Positions 15,822-24,597 of a DNA stretch of 64,000 nucleotides are shown here, piece after piece (the stretch's first letter is position 1; every line of letters starts with the position of its first letter). The stretch is from assembly GCA_035471805.1 (NCBI GenBank), contig DATIPS010000007.1, positions 1 through 64,000 on the forward strand, in the 5' to 3' direction. The position numbers were made by a program, and so were the translations under genes. The notes under the pieces are model-generated. The model searched no databases, had not been told where the DNA came from, and worked only from the letters and a program-made list of their open reading frames with translations. This DNA is from Acidimicrobiia bacterium (lineage in GTDB: Bacteria > Actinomycetota > Acidimicrobiia > Spongiisociales > JAHEDJ01).

Positions 15822-17231
15822 CTATCCGCTCGGCACGAAGAGATTGAAGGACGCCTCGACGATTCCGGGGAAGAAACCCAGAACCAGGAGCGCGAGCCCC
15901 TGAAGGGCCATGAAGGGCAGAGCACCCTTGTGGATGTCTGCAGTTTTGACCTCGGGCGGAGCGACGCTCTGCAGGTAGAACAAGGAGAAACCAACCGGCG
16001 GCGAGATGAAGGCCATGTTCAGGTTCACCGCCATCATCACCGTGAACCAGATCTTCTCCTGGATGGTGAACCCGAGCGTGTCCATCGCCGGCAGGAATAT
16101 CGGGACGACTATGAACGTGATCTCGAGGAACTCGAGGTTGATCCCGAGCAAGAAGACGGCAATCATCGCCACGATCACGAAGCCCGTCTTGCCGCCGCCT
16201 ATGCCGGCCAGGAAATCGGCAGTGGCGTCGGACCCTCCGAGCTGGAGAAACATCAGCGAGAAGAAAGAAGACGCAAACAGAAGTGTCATCACCAGGACGC
16301 TGATGTTGGCGGTCGATCTGGCAGCTTCCCGGAGCGCTTTGGGTGTCAACCGCCAGCGCGGTGTGATGTGCTGCGCACCAGCCTTGATGAGTATCTTGTC
16401 GAACAGGTAGGCGAGCACGGCCAGAAGGAGAGCTCCGAAGACGCCGACGGCTCCGGATTCCGAGGGAGTCGCAATGCCCGCGAAGATCGAGTACAGGACC
16501 CCGATTATCAACATGATGATCGGCACCACGGAGAACAGGACCTCGAGAGCCAGCACCTTGCCGGTCAGAGTCCTCTCCTCGATCGGCATGGCCGGACCGA
16601 CGCCGGGACGGAGGTAGGAGATGCCCACCGCGTATGCGATATACAGGCCGCTGAGGATGAGGCCCGGTATCAATGCACCGGCGAACAAGCCGAGAATGCC
16701 GACGCCCATCTGCTGAGCCAGCAAGATCAGCACCAGGCTCGGGGGAAGCAACTGCGCGAGGGTTCCGGACGCGGTGATGACCCCTGTCGCCAGCTTGTGG
16801 TCGTAACCCAGGCGGACCATCGTCGGCAAAGACAGCAGGCCCATCACGATCACCGTGGCGGCGACGACACCGGTTGCAGCTGCCAGCAAGGTGCCGACCA
16901 GCACAACTGCGGCGGCGACCCCTCCCTTGAGCGGTCCGAGCAGCATCCCTATTGCATCGAGCAGCCGCTCGGCCAGGCCCGATCGCTCGAGAATCGCTCC
17001 CATCAATACGAAGAACGGAACCGCCAGCAATGTGGAGTCCGACACGGCTCCGAACCACCTGCCCGGCAGCACGTTGAGAGTGCCGGGATCAAAAGTCCCG
17101 GTGAGATCACCGATGAAAGAGAAGAGAAGGGCGGTCGAGGCGAATGAGAACGCCACGTTGTATCCGATGAGGATCAACACCAGGAATATGAGGAACATGA
17201 CGAGTGAGAGGGCGACGCCGAGTTCCATCAT
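15822..17231 (-). CDS. dctM: TRAP transporter large permease, DctM family
   Basis: 469-residue integral membrane protein with about twelve hydrophobic helices, the size usual for DctM. Family pieces include FFVLMGAILERSGLAERLLD, TASGTLAQLLPPSLVLIL, GIATPSESGAVGVFG and the closing NMAFISPPVGFSLFYLQ. It uses the Na gradient to move the ligand delivered by DctP. ATG 17231 overlaps the DctQ stop (ATGA), fixing the start. Confidence 0.92.
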   Translation of the reverse strand: MMELGVALSLVMFLIFLVLILIGYNVAFSFASTALLFSFIGDLTGTFDPGTLNVLPGRWFGAVSDSTLLAVPFFVLMGAILERSGLAERLLDAIGMLLGPLKGGVAAAVVLVGTLLAAATGVVAATVIVMGLLSLPTMVRLGYDHKLATGVITASGTLAQLLPPSLVLILLAQQMGVGILGLFAGALIPGLILSGLYIAYAVGISYLRPGVGPAMPIEERTLTGKVLALEVLFSVVPIIMLIIGVLYSIFAGIATPSESGAVGVFGALLLAVLAYLFDKILIKAGAQHITPRWRLTPKALREAARSTANISVLVMTLLFASSFFSLMFLQLGGSDATADFLAGIGGGKTGFVIVAMIAVFLLGINLEFLEITFIVVPIFLPAMDTLGFTIQEKIWFTVMMAVNLNMAFISPPVGFSLFYLQSVAPPEVKTADIHKGALPFMALQGLALLVLGFFPGIVEASFNLFVPSG

Positions 17232-17959
17232 TCCACCCGCAAAGGCGCTTCGTAGGCAGCGACTCCGGCCAGTTCCTCGTGCCCGAGCAGGACCAGGATC
17301 TGCTTGATGATCTCGGCAACGATCTGAGTGGCCATCAGGAAGAATCCAATGAGGATGAGCAACTTGATCGGACCCCTGGGGAGCCCGCCGGCATCTGTCG
17401 ACTGCTCCCAGATCTCCCACACCTTCCAGGTCGACCACGATCCGTTGAAAGACCGACCCATTCCGGACAAGGACCAGGCCCACAGGACCTTCATCGACAG
17501 GACCAGGAACGGCAGGAAGAGAAACACGTGTATGAACAGATCGATGACGGCTTTCGTCTTGTTGGAGAAGTCGGCCCACCAGAAGTCGATACGGGGATTG
17601 ACCCCTTCACGGACGCCGTAGTTGAAACCGAGGAGGAAGAGGGCCCCGAACAGCATCCATTGGAGGTCGAAGATCTCACCGACGATCACATCGCGTTGTA
17701 TGAACCGCGCCGCATAACGCGTGACGACGTTGAAGAGACCAAGAAGGAAAACAACCCATACCAGCCCCAGCGAAACGCTTCCGGTGAAGGAAGTGAACGC
17801 CTCGATGGCACGACGCAACCGGAAAAGCAGGCCCACCATCCCGCCGGGAATCTCTATGGGTTCCGCCAGTTCGCGATGCCTGGCAAGTCCCTCCAGAAGG
17901 TCCTCGGCAGCCTGCGTAGCGTCGGATTTCGAGCCCGTTTCGCTCAATAGCCTCTCCAT
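17228..17959 (-). CDS. dctQ: TRAP transporter small permease, DctQ family
   Basis: 243 residues with four hydrophobic segments after a roughly 55-residue soluble N-terminus: SLGLVWVVFLLGLFNVV, LQWMLFGALFLLGFNYGVREG, LFIHVFLFLPFLVLSMKVLW and IKLLILIGFFLMATQIVAE. The VREGVNPRIDFW segment is typical of the larger DctQ type that accompanies TakP-like systems. First gene of the operon; the promoter lies in the 83-base divergent gap to the lipoprotein protease. Confidence 0.9.
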   Translation of the reverse strand: MERLLSETGSKSDATQAAEDLLEGLARHRELAEPIEIPGGMVGLLFRLRRAIEAFTSFTGSVSLGLVWVVFLLGLFNVVTRYAARFIQRDVIVGEIFDLQWMLFGALFLLGFNYGVREGVNPRIDFWWADFSNKTKAVIDLFIHVFLFLPFLVLSMKVLWAWSLSGMGRSFNGSWSTWKVWEIWEQSTDAGGLPRGPIKLLILIGFFLMATQIVAEIIKQILVLLGHEELAGVAAYEAPLRVE

Positions 17960-18042
17960 GCGTGTGATACGTTGGGATTCTCACGTTACCGCAAACGGTT
18001 CTCCGGAGCGCTCAAAAGTGGAGGGACTCTCTCATACGCAAG

Positions 18043-18747
18043 TTGCGAGTAGCCAGAGCGTTGACGTTTGCGGCTTTTCTCCTTGCGGCGAACGGCTGCG
18101 GATCAGACACCCCCGCCGCCAGCGGCGAACCTACCGCGAATGAGTTCAATGCCGCCCGGCGAGCCGCTCGAATCGAAACGACCGGATGCGGCCTGGCCCC
18201 GGACCGGACCGGGTCCGGAGTGGCGGTCGGCGATGGTCTTGTGATCACCGTCGCCCACCTGGTTGCCCGCGCCGACACCATCGAGGTGACGGTCGGGAAC
18301 GGCGAGGCAGTCGAAGCCGCCGTCACGGCCGTCGACCTGAATCTGGACCTGGCCGCCCTTCGGATACCGTCCAACGGAATACCCGACATCGAACTGGCGG
18401 ATGCAGCCAGAGGAACAACGGGGCTCATCGTCGGCGGAGCGGCCTCGGGCACGGTGGCGTTCGAGGTGAAAGATGTGGTCAGCTTGTCGATCGAGGAGGT
18501 TCTCGGCAGCGCCCGGCACAGCCGATCGGGCTATGAGCTCCGGTCCGTCACCACCACGGGAGATTCGGGAGCGGGAGTCTACGATCCCGAACACCGACTG
18601 ATCGGTATCGTGTTCGCCACAGGACGTGACGGTGAGTCCACCTGGATCACATCCAGCGCCGAGGTCGCGGGTTTCCTCGCCGAAACCGGTGGCGACCGCA
18701 CACCGATAGCCTGCAACGCAGAGAGTTCCCGGCTCGAACTCCCCTAG
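18043..18747 (+). CDS. Trypsin-like serine protease lipoprotein
   Basis: 234 residues. A short signal with lipobox AANGC (C19) is followed by a compact chymotrypsin-fold protease with the full triad: H72 in VITVAHLV, D102 in DLNLDLAALRI and S175 in TTGDSGAGV. It has neither a PDZ domain nor a membrane helix beyond the lipid anchor, so it acts outside the membrane. Start TTG 18043 is chosen because it gives a complete signal peptide; the nearest ribosome site (GTGGAGGG) is unusually far upstream, so the start is uncertain. Its 3' end overlaps the convergent gene by 4 bases. Confidence 0.78.
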   Translation: MRVARALTFAAFLLAANGCGSDTPAASGEPTANEFNAARRAARIETTGCGLAPDRTGSGVAVGDGLVITVAHLVARADTIEVTVGNGEAVEAAVTAVDLNLDLAALRIPSNGIPDIELADAARGTTGLIVGGAASGTVAFEVKDVVSLSIEEVLGSARHSRSGYELRSVTTTGDSGAGVYDPEHRLIGIVFATGRDGESTWITSSAEVAGFLAETGGDRTPIACNAESSRLELP

Positions 18748-19196
18748 GGTCCGGCCCGGCCGGCAATTCGGTTGATGGCTTGTTCGGACGACCTGGGAAC
18801 CGTGTAGACCGATCCGGCAATCTCCCAGTCGGCGGCGAGCACGGTGCCCCCGACCGGCTCGATCGCAACGTCCGCCGGCAGCTTCTCGATCATTCTGGTG
18901 GCCGCTTGTCTGATCCGGCTGGCCTGCAGCAGGATCACCCCCGTGGAGGTCAAGGCCACCACCTTGTAGTCGGTTGAAGCCGCCACGGCGAGCGCGGCAC
19001 CCGCCAGACCGATCACGACACGCGTCGCCCAGTCTTCCCAGCCGACCCATTCCGCCACGATCACCATCCCCACGAAGGAGGCTATCCCGAAAGGCAGCAT
19101 GAGCCGGTGACGTCTCCACATGTACGCCGCGTCGATCACATAGGTTCCGTCGTCGAGGAACCGCGCGATCGATCGAAGAAGATTGGCCTTGCGCAC
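18744..19196 (-). CDS. Conserved membrane protein, PH-like C-terminus
   Basis: 150 residues with two hydrophobic helices (about 32-50 and 57-75) followed by a soluble part rich in short strands (YKVVALTSTGVILLQ, GTVLAADWEIAGSVYTVPR), which resembles bacterial PH-like domains. Start GTG 19196 follows TAACCT by 9 bases, suggesting a leaderless transcript. Function unknown. Single gene between a convergent protease and the NUDIX gene. Confidence 0.6.
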   Translation of the reverse strand: MRKANLLRSIARFLDDGTYVIDAAYMWRRHRLMLPFGIASFVGMVIVAEWVGWEDWATRVVIGLAGAALAVAASTDYKVVALTSTGVILLQASRIRQAATRMIEKLPADVAIEPVGGTVLAADWEIAGSVYTVPRSSEQAINRIAGRAGP

Positions 19197-19225
19197 CGTC
19201 GGGTCAGGTTACCCGAGCACAGGCG

Positions 19226-20026
19226 TCACATTTCCTCGACTACCCCGAACGACTCATGGCGAACGACGACCCGATCCCCCAGGCGGACGATCTCGGGGCC
19301 GATCCTCAGCGGGGTCCGGCCGGCGGCCCACTCCACGGCAGCCCGAGCCGTCGGGTGTCCTGCCAGTTGCTCCAGGTTCTTGCGGGTGGGGAGGATGACC
19401 GTTGCCCTGCCCTCGGCGGCCGCCGCCAGCGCCCGATTCGGCGTGGTCCAGACGGAATGCACGGTCTCGACCCGGTCGTGCCCGGCCTGCTGATCCTCTG
19501 GAGCCACCGCAACGAAGAAACGCGTATCGAATCGGCGGTGAACACCGATGGGGGTCACCCACCACGACCACCAGACCAGCGAACCGAGATCCAGGGTGAG
19601 GTTCTCCGAGCGAAGCCAGTCTGCCCAGTCCCAGTGCGCTTGCCTCGCGTTGAGACGCTCCCTTGCCGCGCTGAACGACGTCGACGCCAGATCTTCAGCA
19701 GCCAATCGCTCCCCGGCGCGGGTGGCGAACAAGAGTCCGGCTTCCTCGAAGGTCTCACGCACCGCCGCCACGTAGAGGCGGAGAGCGAGATCAGGCGCGA
19801 CACTCATCCGCTCACCTTCCGAATGCGGGTCTATCCCGCTCCACAAGTCGGCGTCCAGATCGTCGGAAGCGTCCAGCTTTCCCCCCGGAAACACGTATGC
19901 GCCTCCGACGAAATCGGAATCGAGGTGGCGCTCCAGCATGAGGACTTCGACGCCGTCCACTCCATCTCGCAGCACCATCACCGTTGACGAGTCGACGGCG
20001 GGAACGGGCGGGCTGGATTGGCTCAT
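19226..20026 (-). CDS. NUDIX hydrolase
   Basis: 266 residues. The NUDIX box is recognisable as GGKLDASDD and, after an insertion of some 30 residues, RETFEEAGLLF, the split form seen in the NUDT19/RppA-like group that acts on CoA esters or similar diphosphates. YVFPGGK at about 44-50 is also typical. Start ATG 20026 is placed 7 bases after TACACT with no Shine-Dalgarno. Substrate not predictable from the sequence; CoA derivatives are a reasonable guess. Confidence 0.82.
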   Translation of the reverse strand: MSQSSPPVPAVDSSTVMVLRDGVDGVEVLMLERHLDSDFVGGAYVFPGGKLDASDDLDADLWSGIDPHSEGERMSVAPDLALRLYVAAVRETFEEAGLLFATRAGERLAAEDLASTSFSAARERLNARQAHWDWADWLRSENLTLDLGSLVWWSWWVTPIGVHRRFDTRFFVAVAPEDQQAGHDRVETVHSVWTTPNRALAAAAEGRATVILPTRKNLEQLAGHPTARAAVEWAAGRTPLRIGPEIVRLGDRVVVRHESFGVVEEM

Positions 20027-20033
20027 GACCCGC

Positions 20034-20039
20034 AGTGTA
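20034..20039 (-). promoter_or_regulatory. -10 box of a leaderless promoter (NUDIX gene)
   Basis: TACACT on the minus strand, then GCGGGTC and ATG 20026 (7-base spacer). The same hexamer and spacer length precede ATG 45609. Confidence 0.65.
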
Positions 20040-20140
20040 TTGACAGTCTGCTTCGTGCGGTGCGGATGCGAAGACAGATCGGAATGGATCGGGCCGGCCG
20101 ATGGTTGAACGCACCGGACCGCCGACACCGGAGCAGATCG

Positions 20141-20932
20141 ATGACATACCCAACCCTGACGGACCGATCACCGACGATCGTTTCGATGCACGCGTACAGC
20201 AGGATTCTCGGATCCATCCGTGGCGCACAGTCGGAGCCTCATCCCCGCTGGTGGCATGCTTCCCTGCAGGTCACGCCCGAAGGTCTGGCCACCGGGGACT
20301 TTCCGCTGGAAGGGTCGACCGGCCGCCTCGTGCTCCAACCGGGCGGCCGGGTGATCAGTGGAACGGGAACCAACGGCGATTTCACCGTCGCACTTGCCGG
20401 TTCGGCCGCCACCGTGGGCCGACAGGTCCTGGACGGACTCGGCGCAACGATCGACGTCGACCCTGAGAGCTGGAATGCCATCGCAGCCGGCGAATATGAT
20501 GCCGCCGTCGCAGATCACTATCACCGGGCGCTGCTGACGGTCTGGGAGACGCTGGAGGAGAGCGCAGGTTGGATCGCGGTAGATACGGGTCCACTGAATC
20601 TGTGGCCGCATCACTTCGACGTCTCCTTCGAATGGTTCAGCAATGCGGTCGAGGTCTACCAGGAAGAAGGCGGCCCGAAGGAGTACAACAAGCAGGTCGG
20701 CTTCGGCTTCAGCCCGGGAGACGACGGCGACCCGCAGCCCTACTTCTATGCCAACCCGTGGCCGTTCGACGAGGCGTTCCGAGCGGTGGAGCTTCCGGAA
20801 GGGGCCTCATGGCACGCGGAAGGATGGTCGGGTGCGTTCCTGCCCTACTCCGCGGTCGTCCAACGTGGGTCGGGGCTCCTGGCGGAATTCTTCAGCGTGG
20901 TCTTCGACGGAACGCGTGAGGCGTTGAGCTGA
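20141..20932 (+). CDS. DUF5996 family protein
   Basis: 263 residues matching the DUF5996 pattern: PRWWHASLQVTPEGLATG near the N-terminus, DFTVALAGS, LWPHHFDVSFEWFS in the middle and YFYANPWPFDEAFR/ELPEGASWHAEGWSGAFLPY towards the end. The family is soluble, of unknown function and widespread in actinobacteria. Start ATG 20141 has GGAG at 20131-20134. Followed by the second heptamer array. Confidence 0.82.
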   Translation: MTYPTLTDRSPTIVSMHAYSRILGSIRGAQSEPHPRWWHASLQVTPEGLATGDFPLEGSTGRLVLQPGGRVISGTGTNGDFTVALAGSAATVGRQVLDGLGATIDVDPESWNAIAAGEYDAAVADHYHRALLTVWETLEESAGWIAVDTGPLNLWPHHFDVSFEWFSNAVEVYQEEGGPKEYNKQVGFGFSPGDDGDPQPYFYANPWPFDEAFRAVELPEGASWHAEGWSGAFLPYSAVVQRGSGLLAEFFSVVFDGTREALS

Positions 20933-20968
20933 GACCCAAATACGCCCGTGGTCCGAAGTCCTGGGTCC

Positions 20969-21010
20969 TGGGTTCTAGGTTCTAGGTTCTAGGTTCTAGG
21001 TTCTAGGTTG
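20969..21010. repeat. Tandem heptamer array, TAGGTTC-type, six units
   Basis: Four exact TAGGTTC units (20976-21003) flanked by the variants TGGGTTC and TAGGTTG. The unit is the same as the array at 4136-4188. The array sits in the 141-base gap between convergent genes; CAGAACCTGGAACAGG at 21045-21060 looks like a degenerate inverted copy. Confidence 0.93.
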
Positions 21011-21073
21011 CAGGTGCAGGTTCGAGGTCGTGGAGCGCAGCACTCAGAACCTGGAACAGGCCGCCGCCGGCGC

Positions 21074-21706
21074 CTACACGATCCTTCGGTCGCTGGCCCA
21101 GCGCGCCAGCTCGTAGCGGCTGGAGAGCTGCAGCTTCCTGAGCACGGCGGACACGTGTGATTCCACCGTCTTGACGGAGATGGACAGCTTGGTAGCCACC
21201 TGCTTGTACGCGTAGCCGCGGGCGATCAGACGCAAGACCTCGCGTTCGCGAGAGGTCAGCTGATCCAACTCCGGGTCGGCCGGCGCAGGCACGGTGTCGG
21301 CGAAGGCGTCCAGCACGAAGCCTGCCAGGCGCGGCGAGAAGACCGCGTCGCCGTCGTTGACACGGCGGATCGCATCGGCCAGTTCCGCAGGCGCAATCGA
21401 CTTCGTCACATAGCCCCTGGCACCGGCCCGGATCATGGCGATAACGTCTTCGGCTGCATCGGACACAGACAGGGCCAGGAACTTGATGTCGGGGTTGGTC
21501 TCGAGCACTGCGTTGACGACTGCCAGACCTCCGCCGCCCGGCATGTGGACGTCGACCAGCACGACGTCCGGCAGCGTGGAGCGGATCCGTTCGATCGCGT
21601 CGTCGACGTCCGAAGACACACCGGCCAGGGCGAACACCTCGCTCAACTCGGCCTTGACTCCCGACAGGAAGAGCTGATGGTCGTCGACCAGGAATACGTC
21701 GATCAC
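21074..21706 (-). CDS. LuxR-type (NarL/FixJ) response regulator
   Basis: 210 residues. Receiver domain at about 1-120 with acidic pocket DD (8-9), phosphorylation site D52 in LVDVHMP, S80 in ALSVSD and K102 in YVTKS. C-terminal GerE/LuxR HTH LTSREREVLRLIARGYAYKQVATKL to SVKTVESHVSAVLRKL. Start GTG 21706 overlaps the sensor kinase stop (GTGA), so it is co-translated with its kinase. Likely targets are the divergent PspC/LiaF-like genes, by analogy with LiaRS-type envelope-stress systems. Confidence 0.92.
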   Translation of the reverse strand: MIDVFLVDDHQLFLSGVKAELSEVFALAGVSSDVDDAIERIRSTLPDVVLVDVHMPGGGGLAVVNAVLETNPDIKFLALSVSDAAEDVIAMIRAGARGYVTKSIAPAELADAIRRVNDGDAVFSPRLAGFVLDAFADTVPAPADPELDQLTSREREVLRLIARGYAYKQVATKLSISVKTVESHVSAVLRKLQLSSRYELARWASDRRIV

Positions 21707-22959
21707 GTTAGCCTCACAGACATATGTACTTCGGTTCCTTCCCCGGGGCCGCTGCTGATGACGGCTTCGCCACCGGCTCTCTCCATCCGACCGATGATCG
21801 ACTCTGAAATGCCTTTACGATCCGGGTCGGTTCCCTCGAGAGCGAAGCCGCACCCCTGATCAGAAACGAACACGTCGGCCGTGCCGTCGGAGGCTTCGGC
21901 AAACACCGAGATCAGCCCGGCTCCCGAGTGTTTGGCCGCATTCGTGATCGCCTCGCCGGCCGCGGCTACCAAGGCTCGCACCGCCTCGTCCATCGGGGCG
22001 TCACCGACTACCACGACATCGATCGGGACCTGATGGACCGATTCGAGCCGGGCCGCCGAACCCTCGAGGGCCGACCGCATGGTCTCGCCGTCCGCCGAAG
22101 GCTCGGGGCCGTACAGCCAGCCGCGCAGTTCACGCTCCTGCTGACGGGCCAGCATCGCCATCGATTTCGGATCATCCGTTCGCTGCATGAGAGCAAGGGT
22201 CTGCAGGACCGAATCGTGGAGATGAGCGGCCATCTCGGCCCGCTCTTCAGACCTGATGCGCTCACCACGTTCCGCCCCCAACTGACCGACCAGCCTCCAC
22301 ACCCACGGACCAAAGATGAGCAGAATACCGGCGATCGTCAACCCCACAGCCAGAGAAACACTTCCCACCAGTGCGTAGGCATCTACGGAGTTGAGATAGA
22401 TGGCCAGACCACCGGTCATGAGTACCCCGCCGGCCATGATTCGGACCGCCACCGATCGCCAGTTGCCGCCTTCCCCCACGAATGTCTGTGTCGCCCATCG
22501 GCTCCGCCGTGACGGATCGACCCGCGACCAGGTCAGGGCAAAGCCGAACGAGATGAAAGTCGCCGACCAGACAAGCGAGTCGCCGAACCAGGATCCCAGG
22601 CTCCTCAACGTCAGAAGCACTCCGGCGAAGAGTATCCAGAGCGCCAACCTCTGACGCGGGAGCCGAGCCGCGAATCGCTCGCGCATCACGTCGACCCTCT
22701 CGGCGGGGACCTCATCGAGTGACAGGACCCACAGGACGCCGTACAACAGCAGTCCGATTCCGCCGGCAAATGCCAGCGAGACAAAGGCGGCCCGGACGTA
22801 GACGACCTCGATCTCGAGCACGTCGGCGATGCCGCCGCTCAGGCCGGCGACCATGCGGTCGTCGACGCTGCGCACGAAGGCGAAGCGCCGGCGCTGCGTT
22901 TGCTCGACTGTCTGGTCGGTGATCGAATCCTCCTCGGGCTTACGCGAGAATGATCCCAC
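21703..22959 (-). CDS. Sensor histidine kinase with N-terminal PspC domain
   Basis: About 418 residues. An N-terminal PspC segment (VRSVDDRMVAGLSGGIADVL, then a helix) is followed by further hydrophobic helices, a HisKA_3 dimerisation motif with the phospho-accepting histidine (AAHLHDSVLQTL), and a HATPase with N-box EAITNAAKHSG and G-box DQGCGF. It should sense the envelope and phosphorylate the adjacent regulator. No ATG exists near the N-terminus. GTG 22959 is chosen for GGTGGAG nine bases upstream; however a perfect AGGAGG at 22929-22934 precedes ATC 22923, so initiation further in is possible. Confidence 0.88.
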   Translation of the reverse strand: MGSFSRKPEEDSITDQTVEQTQRRRFAFVRSVDDRMVAGLSGGIADVLEIEVVYVRAAFVSLAFAGGIGLLLYGVLWVLSLDEVPAERVDVMRERFAARLPRQRLALWILFAGVLLTLRSLGSWFGDSLVWSATFISFGFALTWSRVDPSRRSRWATQTFVGEGGNWRSVAVRIMAGGVLMTGGLAIYLNSVDAYALVGSVSLAVGLTIAGILLIFGPWVWRLVGQLGAERGERIRSEERAEMAAHLHDSVLQTLALMQRTDDPKSMAMLARQQERELRGWLYGPEPSADGETMRSALEGSAARLESVHQVPIDVVVVGDAPMDEAVRALVAAAGEAITNAAKHSGAGLISVFAEASDGTADVFVSDQGCGFALEGTDPDRKGISESIIGRMERAGGEAVISSGPGEGTEVHMSVRLT

Positions 22960-23071
22960 AGCAGAGAACTCCACCCAACAAGGGATCACCCTCACAAAAC
23001 CCTGATCTCTCAGGGAATCGGTGGGGCCATACCTCATAGACGGGACCGACGCAGTGCAGGACGATGCGGGC

Positions 23072-24244
23072 ATGTCAAACGAAACGAATCTCCAGCAGCC
23101 GCCCGCCGGCACCGAAGGACAGCCGGTTGGTGGTGGTGTAAGGGGTTCCCGCCCACCCCTCCGTCGAACCGACGGGATCCTGGGCGGCGTCGCGGCAGGC
23201 ACGGCCCGCTACTTCGACGTGGAACCATGGATCATTCGGCTGCTCTTCTTGCTGCTGATATTCCCGGGTGTCGGCATATTGCTGTATGCAGCCGGGTGGC
23301 TCCTGATTCCGGCCGAGGGAACCGACCACTCGATCGGCGAGCGGTGGCTCTCGAAATTGGGCGGTGACAGCATGATCGGGACGATCCTGATTGTCCTCGC
23401 CGCCATCTGGCTGGTGGCCCTGCTCTCCGATGGAATCGGCGGGTTCGGACTCGCCGTTGCTCTGCTCATCATCGGCATCCTCCTCTACAAAGGAGAAATC
23501 GGGCAGAGCAAAGGTTCCCGAGACCCGGCAGCACCCGTATCTGCCGGGATGCAACAGACGACACCGAAGGTTGAAACGAGAGAAATCATGCCCCCACTTC
23601 CGCCGACACCCGCATACCAGACACCTCCACCTCCCCCCAGGCCGAAGAGACCGCGCTCGATGCTCGGCCGGTTGACGTTCGCGGCGATTCTGGTCGGGGT
23701 CGGGAGCATGGCGATCCTTGATACCGCCGGCGCCATCGAACCCTCCAGCCGGCACTATCTGGGACTTGCACTCGCAGTAACGGCCGCCGGCCTCCTCGTA
23801 GGAACCTTCTGGGGCCGGTCGCGGGCGCTCATCGCTCTCGGTCTGGTGCTCCTGTTCGCTATGGGTGGTGCGGTGATCACCGACGTGGTGACCGACATCG
23901 AAGCCACCACAGAGCTGTATTCGCCGGCCTTCGTCAACGAGATCCAGGCGGACTACCACCTCGATGCGGGCAAACTGGTGCTCGACTTCACAGACCTGGA
24001 CCTTGCCGGCGAGACCGTCGACGTCAGAGCCGACATCGGCGCCGGACAAATCGAGGTCAGATTGGCGGCCGACCAGGGAGCCGACGTCGAAGCCCGCACG
24101 GGCATCGGACGGGTGGAAGTCTTCGGACGCTCGAGCGAAGGCCTCGGAGTCGGTCGAAGCGACGACTTCGCCGGCACGTCCGGAACATTGATTCTCGATC
24201 TCGACGCAGGCGTGGGCGAGATCGTCGTGACGCAGGAGAGATGA
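23072..24244 (+). CDS. PspC domain protein with LiaF-like C-terminal domain
   Basis: 390 residues. PspC domain at about 30-85 (LRRTDGILGGVAAGTARYFDVEPWIIRLLFLL), further helices to about 145, a proline-rich stretch (PPLPPTPAYQTPPPPPRPKRP), another block of four helices, then a soluble beta-rich domain (VDVRADIGAGQIEVRL...VEVFGRSSEG...GVGEIVVTQE) resembling the LiaF/toastrack C-terminal fold. Start ATG 23072. Divergent from the kinase/regulator pair and so probably its target and modulator in an envelope-stress circuit. Confidence 0.82.
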   Translation: MSNETNLQQPPAGTEGQPVGGGVRGSRPPLRRTDGILGGVAAGTARYFDVEPWIIRLLFLLLIFPGVGILLYAAGWLLIPAEGTDHSIGERWLSKLGGDSMIGTILIVLAAIWLVALLSDGIGGFGLAVALLIIGILLYKGEIGQSKGSRDPAAPVSAGMQQTTPKVETREIMPPLPPTPAYQTPPPPPRPKRPRSMLGRLTFAAILVGVGSMAILDTAGAIEPSSRHYLGLALAVTAAGLLVGTFWGRSRALIALGLVLLFAMGGAVITDVVTDIEATTELYSPAFVNEIQADYHLDAGKLVLDFTDLDLAGETVDVRADIGAGQIEVRLAADQGADVEARTGIGRVEVFGRSSEGLGVGRSDDFAGTSGTLILDLDAGVGEIVVTQER

Positions 24245-24510
24245 CGATGCAAGAACGACACCAAATGGACATCCTTTCCCTCGTATTCGGCCTTCTGTTT
24301 GCAGCGCTGGCGTTCCCGGTTCTGGTAACCGACACACCGCTGGACTTCGAGGCCGGCTGGGTGGTGCCGGCCGTGATCGTCGCCATCGGCGTCGTCCTCG
24401 GCGCCAGCGCCTTCCGCAGGCGTCCGGACGAAGCGACGCTCGAATCCTCGGCCGACCCGGCCGTGGCCGCCGCCATGGGTGAACTCCCCGACTCACCCGA
24501 GTTCGAATAG
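24241..24510 (+). CDS. Small two-helix membrane protein
   Basis: 89 residues, two hydrophobic helices (about 10-29 and 38-56) and an acidic tail ending in PDSPEFE. ATG 24241 overlaps the stop of the PspC/LiaF-like gene (ATGA), so it is co-translated. Not assignable to a family; its coupling suggests an accessory role in the PspC system. A strong terminator follows. Confidence 0.75.
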   Translation: MTMQERHQMDILSLVFGLLFAALAFPVLVTDTPLDFEAGWVVPAVIVAIGVVLGASAFRRRPDEATLESSADPAVAAAMGELPDSPEFE

Positions 24511-24546
24511 CGGTCGCGCAGCGGTAACTCCGCCAAGACCAATACC

Positions 24547-24578
24547 GAGAGGCCGGTGCCCACAGGCACCGGCCTCTC
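24547..24578 (+). terminator. Terminator after the PspC operon
   Basis: Perfect 14-bp stem GAGAGGCCGGTGCC / GGCACCGGCCTCTC with loop CACA, followed by CCTT. It lies just before the promoter of the next gene. Confidence 0.85.
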
Positions 24579-24584
24579 CCTTGC

Positions 24585-24590
24585 TATCGT
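24585..24590 (+). promoter_or_regulatory. -10 box of a leaderless promoter (LLM oxidoreductase)
   Basis: TATCGT, then CGCAACC and ATG 24598 (7-base spacer); directly behind the preceding terminator. Confidence 0.6.
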
Positions 24591-24597
24591 CGCAACC

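Noticed and set aside
23075-24496. Long minus-strand open frames opposite the PspC and LLM genes (also 24493-25854, 55361-56884, 15769-17058)
   Set aside because: They are antisense shadows of genes with clear family motifs, and their translations are low-complexity, Arg/Pro/Ser-rich and motif-free.
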